NCBI GenBank assembly: GCA_030247675.1
Contig: JAOTRX010000010.1
Span: 124,001 to 188,000 of the forward strand
From: Desulforhopalus sp.
GTDB lineage: Bacteria > Desulfobacterota > Desulfobulbia > Desulfobulbales > Desulfocapsaceae
Reading direction: 5' to 3'
DNA: 64,000 nucleotides
The notes beneath the pieces are model-generated. The model ran no database searches. It saw only the letters and a list, made by a program, of their open reading frames with translations, and had not been told where the DNA came from. Numbering within the stretch: position 1 is the first letter of the stretch; each line of letters begins with the position of its first letter. Shown here piece by piece: positions 16,389 through 24,414 of the stretch. The position numbers and the translations under genes are program-made.

Positions 16389-16412
16389 GTGACCCCGTGA
16401 CCCCGTGTGACC
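16389..16412 (+). repeat. Short GTGACCCC tandem repeat
   Basis: Two exact GTGACCCC units followed by a GTGTGACC variant. It lies directly after a CTGACCCC-containing stretch and before the 3' end of the AT-rich TPR gene. It looks like replication slippage or the edge of an inserted element. Confidence 0.55.
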
Positions 16413-16440
16413 ACGCGTATTCCCGCTCTCTATTAATATG

Positions 16441-18456
16441 CTACCAATTCTTGCCAATCATTTCGCTATAAAATTGTTCTTTAGATATACCTTTTTTCTT
16501 TGGATTCTCCAACATTGCAAGCGGATACCATTTCCCTTCAATCCTGCAAGCATGGGAAGATTCAGTCTTTATAACAGCCTTACTATACTCGTAAGATATG
16601 ACCCTGTATTCTCTACAGGGGTATTTATTCAAATATTTATAGGTATTAATGGGAATAACACCTAAAATATTTTCTCCTTCCCAAGTAACTGAATTTTCTA
16701 TCCCGTTCTTACCCCTCTCAAGAGTATCGCCAACAAGTTTAAGTGCCATCGATCTTCTTTCATCTTTAGATAATTTAGGTTTTTTCTCATGTAAGGTGGT
16801 TTGTTTTTTCATTAACGCGATAGGATTATCAGTGTTAATAGCTTTTTTGTGGTCTGTCCCCTTTTCTATATTTGGATTTGTTGCTGAATTGGCGACTGAA
16901 GTTTCTGATTTTTCTTCTGTGTTCTTATTATCAAAACTCTTGGAATTATTTTGACTATCCTTTTGTTCTAAATCAGAAGATCTGTCCTCTTTTCTAGTGT
17001 CACTAAGTACATGAAAATCATACACTAGCCATTCACTTTTAGTAAATTCATCTTTTCCTTTTCTAAATGTTACTTTTATTCTGTCATTAATAGTTGCATC
17101 TTTCTCATTTTGAATAATTCCTTCCATTGACACTTCTTCTGGTGAAGCAAATTCAGCACTAATTGTATTGAAAGAATATTTTCTTGTTACAGAATTGGCC
17201 CAGACGCCCTTTTCTGTATATTTTTTTAAAAAATCGGGTTTGACTTTCGAAATCTGAGCCGATACCTCATCCTTCCTCTCTTGAACAATCGCGATAGGCC
17301 CACCGCCAGGTGTCTCGAACATATAATCAAGTCTTAAGTTCCTTTCTAAAAAACGCCCAACTATACCAAATTCACCATAATAATCCATCCCGTGCCATTC
17401 CAATGGTAAGGTATTCCATCTATTATCTTTAGTGATATCTCCCATAATGTTTACATAGGAGCGCATACATTTACCTCTATCTATCCATGGAAAAGATTTA
17501 AGAGTTGCTGACACGTTTAGCGCAGTTCTGATAACTCTCTCAGAGTCAGGAAGATTCGAGAAACTTGCGAGAGGAGAACTCTCTATAACCAAACGGCCAC
17601 ATACTGATTCTTGTTCTTTGAGATTCAAAGCCTTTTCAATTGTGCTTAAAATGTAATTACCTGCATCATTATCTTTCACTGAGATTAAATACTCTATTGA
17701 ATGAACGAATTGAATAGTCCTTTCTTTGGAATTTTTTAATGTGGTTAAAAATAGATCTTTAACTAAGTCAGAGGGCAGTGTTTTTAAGTCATTATATGCC
17801 TTGGTAACTTCAGAACTATTGCCGTTTAAAAATTTAGGGCCTGTAACTTCTTTTATATAATTTGCAGCATTCATGTCTTTGTTATTGTTCCACAAGACTT
17901 GCGCGATATATAACTTTTTTTCAAGGTTTGTGTCTAATGAAAAAACGTACCCAAGTTTTGATGCTGATTTGTCTCCTGGCAAATTTTTAACCAACAATTC
18001 AATTGCCTTTTTATAATCCTGAGAATCTCCGTTAACTATTACAGATGGAAGTTCGTCTATGAATTTTTCAATGCCGTAATCTTCAGCAATTATTAATGCT
18101 TTCCTATAACGACCTTCGATATCACCTTCAATAGATTTTAATTTTTCAGATATAGTCCTTCTTATATCCTCATCTAGTTCGGCAATTTGTTTATTCTTGC
18201 TATTAATATTTTTTAATTCATTTTTCCATTTTAATGATTGGGGTATTCCTAAAATACCTCCACCTAATAAATATGATTTTGCCAGGTAGTATCTTGCTTC
18301 CTCAGATTTTGGTTTTTTTTCTATTTCCGCAAGAAACTGTTCTATAGCTTTATCATATTTTTTTATCTCGAACCATTCAACACCTCGTTTCATTTCATCA
18401 CTTTGCCACCCCCAACCAACCAAAAAAATAATAAGACAGAATATTAGCTTGTTCAT
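16441..18456 (-). CDS. TPR-containing exported protein, unknown
   Basis: The 671-residue product starts with a signal-like segment (MNKLIFCLIIFLVGWGW) and then at least one tetratricopeptide-type helix pair (MKRGVEWFEIKKYDKAIEQFLAEIEKKPKSEEARYYLAKSYL). The middle is helical and Lys/Asn-rich. A linker rich in Ser, Asn, Glu and Lys spans about 500-560. The C-terminal ~90 residues (GVIPINTYKYLNKYPCREYRVISYEY, ACRIEGKWYPL) resemble a small SH3-like or surface-antigen-like domain with two Cys. I cannot name a family. Base and codon use is far more AT-rich than the rest of the window, which points to horizontal transfer. Confidence 0.65.
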   Translation of the reverse strand: MNKLIFCLIIFLVGWGWQSDEMKRGVEWFEIKKYDKAIEQFLAEIEKKPKSEEARYYLAKSYLLGGGILGIPQSLKWKNELKNINSKNKQIAELDEDIRRTISEKLKSIEGDIEGRYRKALIIAEDYGIEKFIDELPSVIVNGDSQDYKKAIELLVKNLPGDKSASKLGYVFSLDTNLEKKLYIAQVLWNNNKDMNAANYIKEVTGPKFLNGNSSEVTKAYNDLKTLPSDLVKDLFLTTLKNSKERTIQFVHSIEYLISVKDNDAGNYILSTIEKALNLKEQESVCGRLVIESSPLASFSNLPDSERVIRTALNVSATLKSFPWIDRGKCMRSYVNIMGDITKDNRWNTLPLEWHGMDYYGEFGIVGRFLERNLRLDYMFETPGGGPIAIVQERKDEVSAQISKVKPDFLKKYTEKGVWANSVTRKYSFNTISAEFASPEEVSMEGIIQNEKDATINDRIKVTFRKGKDEFTKSEWLVYDFHVLSDTRKEDRSSDLEQKDSQNNSKSFDNKNTEEKSETSVANSATNPNIEKGTDHKKAINTDNPIALMKKQTTLHEKKPKLSKDERRSMALKLVGDTLERGKNGIENSVTWEGENILGVIPINTYKYLNKYPCREYRVISYEYSKAVIKTESSHACRIEGKWYPLAMLENPKKKGISKEQFYSEMIGKNW

Positions 18457-18526
18457 AAGGAGATCCTTTACAGAATATTAAAAAATTTGAGTTATACCAG
18501 TCGGTGCAATTTTGCTCTTTCAATTT

Positions 18527-19785
18527 ACTGCTGTCTCACAGTTAATTCCACAATGAACGTTGTGGAGAAACAACAATTTGGGATTTGTCAGGCGGTTTAA
18601 ACAACTCAGAAAACAAGCGACGATCAAACAGATTTAGTTGCAATAGTCGTAAGATGACCGAAAGCGACAAGCCCAGCTTAGCCTGAAACTTTAAATAGGC
18701 CAGCAGAAGGTACAGACACAGGGCTATCCACAATTGCGTCAGTACCGCATTTTCCGAAGTGCCGAGAAAGGTTTTCACCTTGAGGTTTTGCTTGATCCAT
18801 TTGAAAAACAGTTCGATTTTCCACCGCTCTTTGTAAATGGCGGGGACCTCGGACGCTTGCAGCTTCTTCGAGTTCGTCAGAAATTGATACTCAATACCGG
18901 TCACTGGATCGATGTAATCAATTCTCCGGAAGGTGTAGGTGTAACCCGGTAGCTTAACCTTCTGATCACTGATAACAGCTGGATTATCGGGTTTTCGTTT
19001 GTTGCCGTATGCATATGCTTTGGAGTTGGACTTCAGCCTGGTGACAAACGTGATCTTTTTTTTATCGAGATCGCCATACCAACTATAGTCGGTAAAGCCC
19101 CGATCATAGACAACACAAGCCCCGGCCGGAAGGCTGAGAGTTCGCGTCCAGTCTATTTCATGTTTTTTACCGACGGTCATGTCCATGAATACCGGGAGAT
19201 GGCCTTCGGCATCAAGACCGAAATGGAGCTTACCCACACCCTTAGCCTGTCGAAAGGTTGCCCAAAGGAAGACAGCGATGCAAAGTTTGATGGTTGTGGC
19301 ATCAAGGAGGTAAATTTTACCCTTGAATTTGAACTGGTGCTTGGGGGCACGCCACTGGCATTTCTGCAACTGCTGGAAAAATATTTCTTTGTAAATGTCG
19401 TAGGGCTGCCTGTCATTGACTCGGGCAAGTGTGGCTCTGCTGGTTGTTTTCATACCCAGGTGATAGATCCGCTTGCCCTGCGCGCCTATATTGCCAACCA
19501 GATCACGTAAACTCTTCCTGCCTGTCAGTTGCGCAATCATCATGGCTCAGAACTGACTCCAACGATTATAGGAGCGGAACTTTTGTCCTCGATGATGTTC
19601 GTTGGCCAGTTTTTCAAAATCATATCTCGGGAAAAATGCGGCAAGTTGATTGAGTATTGTGTTACAATATGCCATGGCTCGGATCTCCTTGTATTTATAT
19701 GTTATTTCGCAATTTCATTATAACACAAGAAGCTCTCCGGGCCTTTAATTATTGGTATTCCCTCGTAAATTTATGAGACAGCAGT
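18527..19785 (-). mobile_element. IS4-type insertion sequence, about 1.26 kb
   Basis: ACTGCTGTCTCA at 18527-18538 is matched in reverse complement by TGAGACAGCAGT at 19774-19785. These 12-bp terminal inverted repeats bracket one transposase gene. Length and layout fit the IS4 family. I could not find a clear target-site duplication in the flanks, so the exact ends may extend by a few bases or the copy may be old. Confidence 0.72.
18542..19675 (-). pseudogene. IS4-family transposase interrupted by an in-frame TGA
   Basis: The intact frame from the ATG at 19675 encodes MAYCNTILNQLAAFFPRYDFEKLANEHH and leads to YNRWSQF, then TGA at 19547-19549 (codon 43). It continues in the same frame with AMMIAQLTGRKSLRDLVGNIG, the typical N-terminal IS4 transposase block. 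The rest carries the DDE region: LLDATTIKLC, VVYDRGFTDYSWY, and KERWKIELFFKWIKQNLKVKTFLG with the YREK-like Glu. A single base change thus splits the gene. The downstream 333-codon part might still be made from an internal start but would lack its first 42 residues. Confidence 0.82.
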
Positions 19786-20176
19786 GAAGAAAAAAAGGGC
19801 AATTAGTATATGTGCAGTTTTCATTTTTCTTTGAACATAACAAGGGATTCACTAGTTTCTATGAAACCAGCATTCCCAAAAGTAACAACAATTCCAATCA
19901 GAAAGTTGAACTGTTTGGAGACCGACGAAATTGCTCCATCAATGTTCATGTAACCTCCTAAAAGTCCATATAAATATGTTTACGAACTAAAGGCAAGATG
20001 TTAGTTGCCTCTTTCTGACAAGCACGCAAAAATAGCTGGTTCTACGTCATAATGAAGAATCCATGATTGCTGTCCCGGAAGGCATGAGAAGGCAATTTGC
20101 AGATTGTTTGGTTCGGAGTGCCATTCCTGCCGGCAGGCAGAGTGATTATAAGAAATAGTTTCGGTATTACTAAGAT
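19786..20176. other. Region between the IS end and the recombinase-like remnant
   Basis: 391 bp. The only candidate gene is the 42-codon minus-strand frame at 19821-19949, listed separately. Otherwise nothing was recognised. Confidence 0.4.
19821..19949 (-). CDS. Possible small protein of 42 residues
   Basis: An ATG ending at 19949 has an AGGAGG site 4 bases upstream. The frame encodes a 42-residue peptide with a hydrophobic centre (FNFLIGIVVTFGNAGF) and a charged C-terminus (VMFKEK). It could be a small membrane peptide or the intact start of a gene truncated by insertion. The family is unknown; support comes only from the ribosome site. Confidence 0.3.
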   Translation of the reverse strand: MNIDGAISSVSKQFNFLIGIVVTFGNAGFIETSESLVMFKEK

Positions 20177-20450
20177 ATGTGTGGAAAATATGGATTTGAA
20201 ATCAATCTCTCAGAAATTCTTCAACCATTTATTGAAAAACTGAAGGAGAAGCATCAATCGGAAAGGCAACTGCAGGAGGCCAGAGCGTCGATCATACTGT
20301 TCGTTGACAGTATTAAGAATACCAGCCAATCTGCCAGTTTGCTTCAGGGTCAACCTTACCCCAGAAATAGTCCCATACTGTTTACTGAGGAGTTTGCCGG
20401 TGCGAGGCGAAATTCGTGAGAAAGGTTGTATCCCTTTATGATGGATAATA
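20177..20450 (+). pseudogene. Tyrosine-recombinase N-terminal remnant
   Basis: A short frame (LQPFIEKLKEKHQSERQLQEARASIILFVDSI) resembles the extended N-terminal segment of integron-integrase-like tyrosine recombinases, with their F-x-x-KL-x-x-K-x-Q...QA pattern. After FTEEFAG the text continues in another frame as VRGEIREKGCIPL and stops, in a place where such proteins have an EIR-x-RHYS segment. I read it as a frameshifted, truncated fragment. The similarity is weak and rests on recall. Confidence 0.35.
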
Positions 20451-20489
20451 TTTCCTTTAATCCCTTACCGGGATTCTCGCCCTGCTTTA

Positions 20490-21159
20490 TTACGGAAACG
20501 GGGCAGCCTGGGCCTCTCGGTTAAACCGTGATTGCAAGTCTTGCCAGAGGCTCAAGTGCTCTGGCCCTCCCAAAAGATACGAGCCTTGTTTTTTTGCCAG
20601 CCAGAGCTCCCGGGCGTTAAAACTATAGACCGGAATGAGGTCCGGTCTTTGCCAGGCAAAAAGAATCACGCTGACCAGATTATCCAAGACAAGGGGCTCG
20701 GTAGTCGGGTCGGAATAGTAGCTCAAGACCATATGCGACTGGTTGAGTTTCAGAGATTTGACATAGGTGAGACGCATCCTTTGATCAGGGATTTCAAGCA
20801 TGCGCAGGGTAAAATACTTGGCAGTTGCAAAATCCTCGCAGTCTCCACCGTTGCTTATCAACATTTCCTGGGGGGGTGGCCCAATAATCGTCTTTTCCCC
20901 AGTGGATCCGGTCATCGACGAATTCCAGTTGATTGAAGAAATTATTGACCGATTCCAGTTTCTCCATTTCCGGGGAGTCGCGCTTTTCTTTTATTAAGGC
21001 GTACCAATCGGCAAGCCGCTGTCGGCCCGGATCGAGCTCGACCACTTCTGGTACATATACAGCTACTTTGTGCTTTGCCCCGCAGCCGCTTATAACCAGT
21101 GAAGCGGCGATCAGCAGAACGATGGCGACGAAGCGGGGGAAGAAATCCGGCCTGCCCAT
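20490..21159 (-). pseudogene. Transglutaminase-like cysteine proteinase lipoprotein, frameshifted
   Basis: Two overlapping frames together encode one BTLCP-type protein, the family that includes LapG. The first gives a lipoprotein signal (IVLLIAASLVISGC) and NNFFNQLEFVDDRIHWGKDDYWATP. The second gives QEMLISNGGDCEDFATAKYF (Cys), SHMVLSYY (His) and PLVLDNLVSVI (Asp), then RPDLIPVYSFNARELWLA. The switch falls in a run of seven C (G on the plus strand, 20870-20876). With six C the two parts join perfectly as WATPQEMLIS. So this is a sequencing error, a recent mutation or a phase-variable tract. The start at 21159 follows CAGGT. Confidence 0.8.
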
Positions 21160-21374
21160 GTGCAATACCTGCGGTTCTGTTTATCCGGCATGTGCATATT
21201 CCGATAGAAGAAGCGGATAAGAGAAATCTAACCACCATCTGCCAATTTTCCAAAAATGAAATGAGTTCCGCTCTTTCTAACCCCATGAATACAGAAAAAC
21301 TCCGTGTTTGTTTAGTTCGGGGGATGGACCTCGCGTTGCCTGGAAAAAAAGCGACATGCTCCCCAAGGTTTTGG

Positions 21375-22271
21375 TCACTGGCTCGCTAGCGGTTTCCTCT
21401 CAGTTTCTTGATACATAAACTGCATAAACGCCTTAACCCGTGCGGTAAAGCGAATGTCAGGATGGGTCAGAATCCACAGATGATGGTTGCACTCTGCCGG
21501 CAGTTGCATGACTTCGATCATGTCGGGGTCAGACTCGGCGACATAATGCGGCATGACCGTCAGCCCCAGTCCCTGACGGGCCATATGGTACAGACCGGTC
21601 AGTTTGTCACTGCAGGCTGCAATATTCTTTTCATCGACATGCCTTCTCAGCCATTTGTTGGCTGGCATTCCCGCGAGCGATTCGTTCGGCAGAAGGAAAC
21701 GATGCCGGTCGAAGTCAGCGACCGTCTGCGGCGTTCCGTGTTCCTCCAGGTAGGATTTGGCACCATAGAGTCGGACATAGATCGGCGCTAGCGTTTTGCC
21801 GACCATATAGTCAGGCTGGGTATTGACCGCCGGCATAACGATATCCGCCTCCCTTTTGCTCAAGTTGGTGTAACGGGTATTGATGTCCAGATCGATGATG
21901 ATGTCCGGATACAGTTTCTTGAAGCGAGCGATGTAGGGAGGCAGCCAGTAATAGCCGATGGTATCCGTGGTTGAGATCTTCAAATAGCCGCTGAGATGCA
22001 CATCCTTGCCCTCGATGAGGCGCTGTATGGCATTCATCTGTTCCTCGACCTGCTGGACGCGGTCGAGAATATCCTCTCCGGCCCTGGTTAGCTTGTAACC
22101 CGATTTCAACCGTTCAAAGAGACGTACGCTCAGCCGTTCCTCGAGGCCATTGATTCGCCTGAATACCGACGAATAATTGACACCCAGTTCCGCCGCCGCA
22201 GCCTTCATATTGCCGCAGGCAGCGACCTTCAGGAAATAGAGGAAGTCGTCCCAGCCATGTTCTGTATGCAT
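21375..22271 (-). CDS. LysR-family transcriptional regulator
   Basis: A 298-residue LysR protein with an N-terminal winged helix-turn-helix (FLYFLKVAACGNMKAAAAELGVNYSSVFRRINGLEERLSVRLFERLKSGYKLT) and a C-terminal periplasmic-binding-like effector domain. The ATG at 22271 has AAGGA 8 bases upstream and gives the family's usual distance to the HTH; an upstream in-frame start adds 23 atypical residues. It is divergent from the dioxygenase-DoxX-reductase genes and probably controls them and itself, likely in response to an aromatic or quinone compound (inference). Confidence 0.87.
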   Translation of the reverse strand: MHTEHGWDDFLYFLKVAACGNMKAAAAELGVNYSSVFRRINGLEERLSVRLFERLKSGYKLTRAGEDILDRVQQVEEQMNAIQRLIEGKDVHLSGYLKISTTDTIGYYWLPPYIARFKKLYPDIIIDLDINTRYTNLSKREADIVMPAVNTQPDYMVGKTLAPIYVRLYGAKSYLEEHGTPQTVADFDRHRFLLPNESLAGMPANKWLRRHVDEKNIAACSDKLTGLYHMARQGLGLTVMPHYVAESDPDMIEVMQLPAECNHHLWILTHPDIRFTARVKAFMQFMYQETERKPLASQ

Positions 22272-22320
22272 ATTTGCATTCCTTGTTTGCATTTTTAGCC
22301 AATTGATTTGCAAATACTCC
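22272..22320. promoter_or_regulatory. Candidate LysR operator with three TTTGCA boxes
   Basis: ATTTGCAT (22272-22279), TTTGCAT (22286-22292) and the perfect palindrome ATTTGCAAAT (22306-22315) lie just upstream of the LysR start, in the divergent promoter region. LysR proteins usually bind a dyad plus a weaker site near the target promoter, which this layout fits. It is inferred from sequence only. Confidence 0.45.
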
Positions 22321-22390
22321 ATCACCATTGTGCAAGTCAAGAGGGATCGACACGGTGTTGATCCACAATTTGAATAAATGAGGAATCACC

Positions 22391-23173
22391 ATGGCTCAAC
22401 CCAGCCTTTTCATATCCCACGGAGCACCCGACATAGCGGTCAAGACGGATCATCCCAGTTACCGTTTCCTGTGTGAGGCGTCCGGCATGTTTCCCCGGCC
22501 CGATGCCATCGTCATTCTGTCGGCGCACTGGACCACCGATCACGTCATGGTTTCAAGCACTGCATCGTACAAAACCATTTACGATTTCGGTGGCTTCGAC
22601 CCCCGCCTGTATGCCATGCAGTATTCACCCAAGGGCAATCCAGACCTTTCCCGCATCGTGCTGCAGCTGGTCAGAGGGACCGACGGCAAGGCGGAACTGG
22701 TCGAGCACGCATCTCTCGACCACGGGGCGTGGATTCCGCTCCTCCTCATGTACCCTGAGGCGTATATTCCCGTCGTGCAGGTTTCCATCCAGCCAAACCT
22801 TTCACCGGCATACCATTACGCCCTGGGTGAGGCGCTGCAGGAGCTTCGTCAGCAGAATGTCCTGATCATCGGCTCGGGGGCAATGACCCATAATCTCAGT
22901 GAAATGATGTTTTCAGGCGATGGCCTTTCGTCGCCGCAATGGGTTGCCGATTTCGCCGACTGGATGCGGGACCGTATTGAGGCTGGCGATCGCGAGGCCC
23001 TGCTCAGTTACCGGGAGCAGGCTCCGCACGCCCGGAGAAATCATCCAACAGAAGAACACATTCTCCCACTGTTTCTGGCTATGGGTGCTGGCGGCGGAAT
23101 TCCCGGAAAACAGATCCACACCGCGACAAGCTATGGCACAGTCAGGATGGATGCCTATGCTTTCGGAATGTAA
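22391..23173 (+). CDS. DODA-type extradiol ring-opening dioxygenase (LigB superfamily)
   Basis: A 260-residue class III extradiol dioxygenase like the 4,5-DOPA dioxygenase YgiD, expected to open a catechol ring using a non-haem metal. Metal and catalytic residues are seen in FISHGAPD (His near residue 10), ILSAHWTT (His near 47), LDHGAWIPL (His near 116) and IIGSGAMTHNL (His near 172). It is the first gene of a co-directional set with DoxX and an FMN reductase, and the regulator is divergent. The ATG at 22391 follows GAGGA. The true substrate is unknown. Confidence 0.87.
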   Translation: MAQPSLFISHGAPDIAVKTDHPSYRFLCEASGMFPRPDAIVILSAHWTTDHVMVSSTASYKTIYDFGGFDPRLYAMQYSPKGNPDLSRIVLQLVRGTDGKAELVEHASLDHGAWIPLLLMYPEAYIPVVQVSIQPNLSPAYHYALGEALQELRQQNVLIIGSGAMTHNLSEMMFSGDGLSSPQWVADFADWMRDRIEAGDREALLSYREQAPHARRNHPTEEHILPLFLAMGAGGGIPGKQIHTATSYGTVRMDAYAFGM

Positions 23174-23220
23174 CGATTCAATAATACAGGAAATTATCGC
23201 TCGACAACGAGCGAAATGAG

Positions 23221-23718
23221 ATGCAACAACTACAACCAATGGTGAATGATATGTTAACCAGATTTCTTGATACACGCGATGAACTTTCCAGCACAATCCT
23301 GCGCATCACCCTCGGATTGGTCATTTTGCCGCACGGCTTGCAGAAGGTATTCGGTTTGTTCGGTGGCCATGGTTTTGCCGGGACCTTGCACTTTTTCACC
23401 GAAAACATGGGGATCCCCTATATCTTCGCCCTGATGGCGGTGCTTGCCGAATCCCTCGGTGCAGTGGGTTTGATCACCGGTCTCTTCACCCGGCTTTGCG
23501 CCTTTGGTGTCGGCGTTACCATCGGAGTGGCGGCCTTGATGGTTCACATCCCCAATGGCTTCTTTATGAACTGGTTTGGCAAGCAGGCCGGGGAAGGATT
23601 TGAATACCATATCCTGGTGGTCGGCATGGCATTAACCCTGATGTTTACCGGCGGAGGACGCTGGTCATTCGATGCCTTGATCGTTGGTAATGACAAAAGC
23701 AACAAGCAATTACGCTAG
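23221..23718 (+). CDS. DoxX family membrane protein
   Basis: The 165-residue product has four hydrophobic helices and the DoxX signature near the N-terminus (ILRITLGLVILPHGLQKVFGLFGGHGFAGTLHFF). Other seen parts are FALMAVLAESLGAVGLITGLF and YHILVVGMALTLMF. DoxX-like proteins are inner-membrane components with roles in quinone or sulfur redox and stress. The dioxygenase and FMN-reductase neighbours suggest redox handling of quinones. Internal ATG codons at residues 8 and 11 are alternative starts. Confidence 0.83.
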   Translation: MQQLQPMVNDMLTRFLDTRDELSSTILRITLGLVILPHGLQKVFGLFGGHGFAGTLHFFTENMGIPYIFALMAVLAESLGAVGLITGLFTRLCAFGVGVTIGVAALMVHIPNGFFMNWFGKQAGEGFEYHILVVGMALTLMFTGGGRWSFDALIVGNDKSNKQLR

Positions 23719-23787
23719 GTTGCCCAGAAGGAAGACATTCGTCCAATTCATTACCGGAAAACAGTTCAACATGAGAGGAGAAACAGC

Positions 23788-24336
23788 ATGAGCACCTATA
23801 CAATTGCCGTCGTAGTCGGCAGTTTACGGAAAGAATCGGTAAACAGAGCGCTTGCCCAGGCAATCGTCAAACTTGGCCCGGCAGACTTCAGATTCAATCT
23901 CGTCGAAATTGGCGATTTACCGCTGTACAACCAGGACAGTGATGGCAACCCCGCCGAATCTGTCATCCGGCTTAAAGAGACAATACGTGCCGCCAGCGGC
24001 GTATTGTTCGTCACCCCGGAGTATAACCGTTCCATCCCCGGTGTATTGAAAAATGCCCTTGATCAGGCATCTCGCCCGTATGGTCAGAGTGCCTGGGCGG
24101 GAAAACCAGCCGGAATCCTGGGAGTATCACCCGGCCCTATCGGCACGGCCATGGCGCAACAGCACCTTCGCAATGTCCTTGCCTACCTTGATATGCCTAC
24201 CCTTGGCCAGCCGGAGGCTTTTCTGCAGGCTAAAGAGGGTTTGATCGACGCATCGGGAAACATCGGTGAAGGCAGCAGGGCCTTCCTGCAGACCTGGATG
24301 GACCGGTTTGCCGAATGGGTACGGCACCACAAATAA
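23788..24336 (+). CDS. NADPH-dependent FMN reductase / quinone reductase
   Basis: A 182-residue flavodoxin-like protein of the ChrR/YieF type. The FMN phosphate loop is VVGSLRKESVNRALA, and PEYNRSIPGVLKNALDQASRP is the second flavin-contact motif. Members reduce quinones by two electrons, and some reduce chromate. It is the third gene after the dioxygenase and DoxX genes and has a GAGAGGAGAAA site. It ends before a strong hairpin shared with the opposing gene. Confidence 0.88.
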   Translation: MSTYTIAVVVGSLRKESVNRALAQAIVKLGPADFRFNLVEIGDLPLYNQDSDGNPAESVIRLKETIRAASGVLFVTPEYNRSIPGVLKNALDQASRPYGQSAWAGKPAGILGVSPGPIGTAMAQQHLRNVLAYLDMPTLGQPEAFLQAKEGLIDASGNIGEGSRAFLQTWMDRFAEWVRHHK

Positions 24337-24365
24337 GCAGTAGTCATATTACATAGCTCGGTGAG

Positions 24366-24408
24366 GGGTATCACTTTTGATTTTGCTTAAACATCAAAAG
24401 AGATACCC
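24366..24408. terminator. Strong bidirectional terminator hairpin
   Basis: GGGTATC-A-CTTTTGAT (24366-24381) pairs with ATCAAAAG-A-GATACCC (24393-24408): fifteen base pairs with one A-A mismatch around an 11-base loop. It lies between the stops of the convergent FMN reductase and fusion-protein genes. Confidence 0.82.
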
Positions 24409-24414
24409 ATCGCT

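Larger units (their letters stand above)
16083..16440. other. Intergenic region with palindromic and tandem-repeat debris
   Basis: 358 bp between the TA promoter and the TPR gene. It contains a GC-richer nested palindrome (16165-16251), a stretch reading ATTAAATTTACTCTGACCCC near 16357, and GTGACCCC repeats at 16389-16412. The left end must hold the TA promoter, and direct AT-rich repeats lie around 16110-16140. No gene is supported. Confidence 0.5.
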
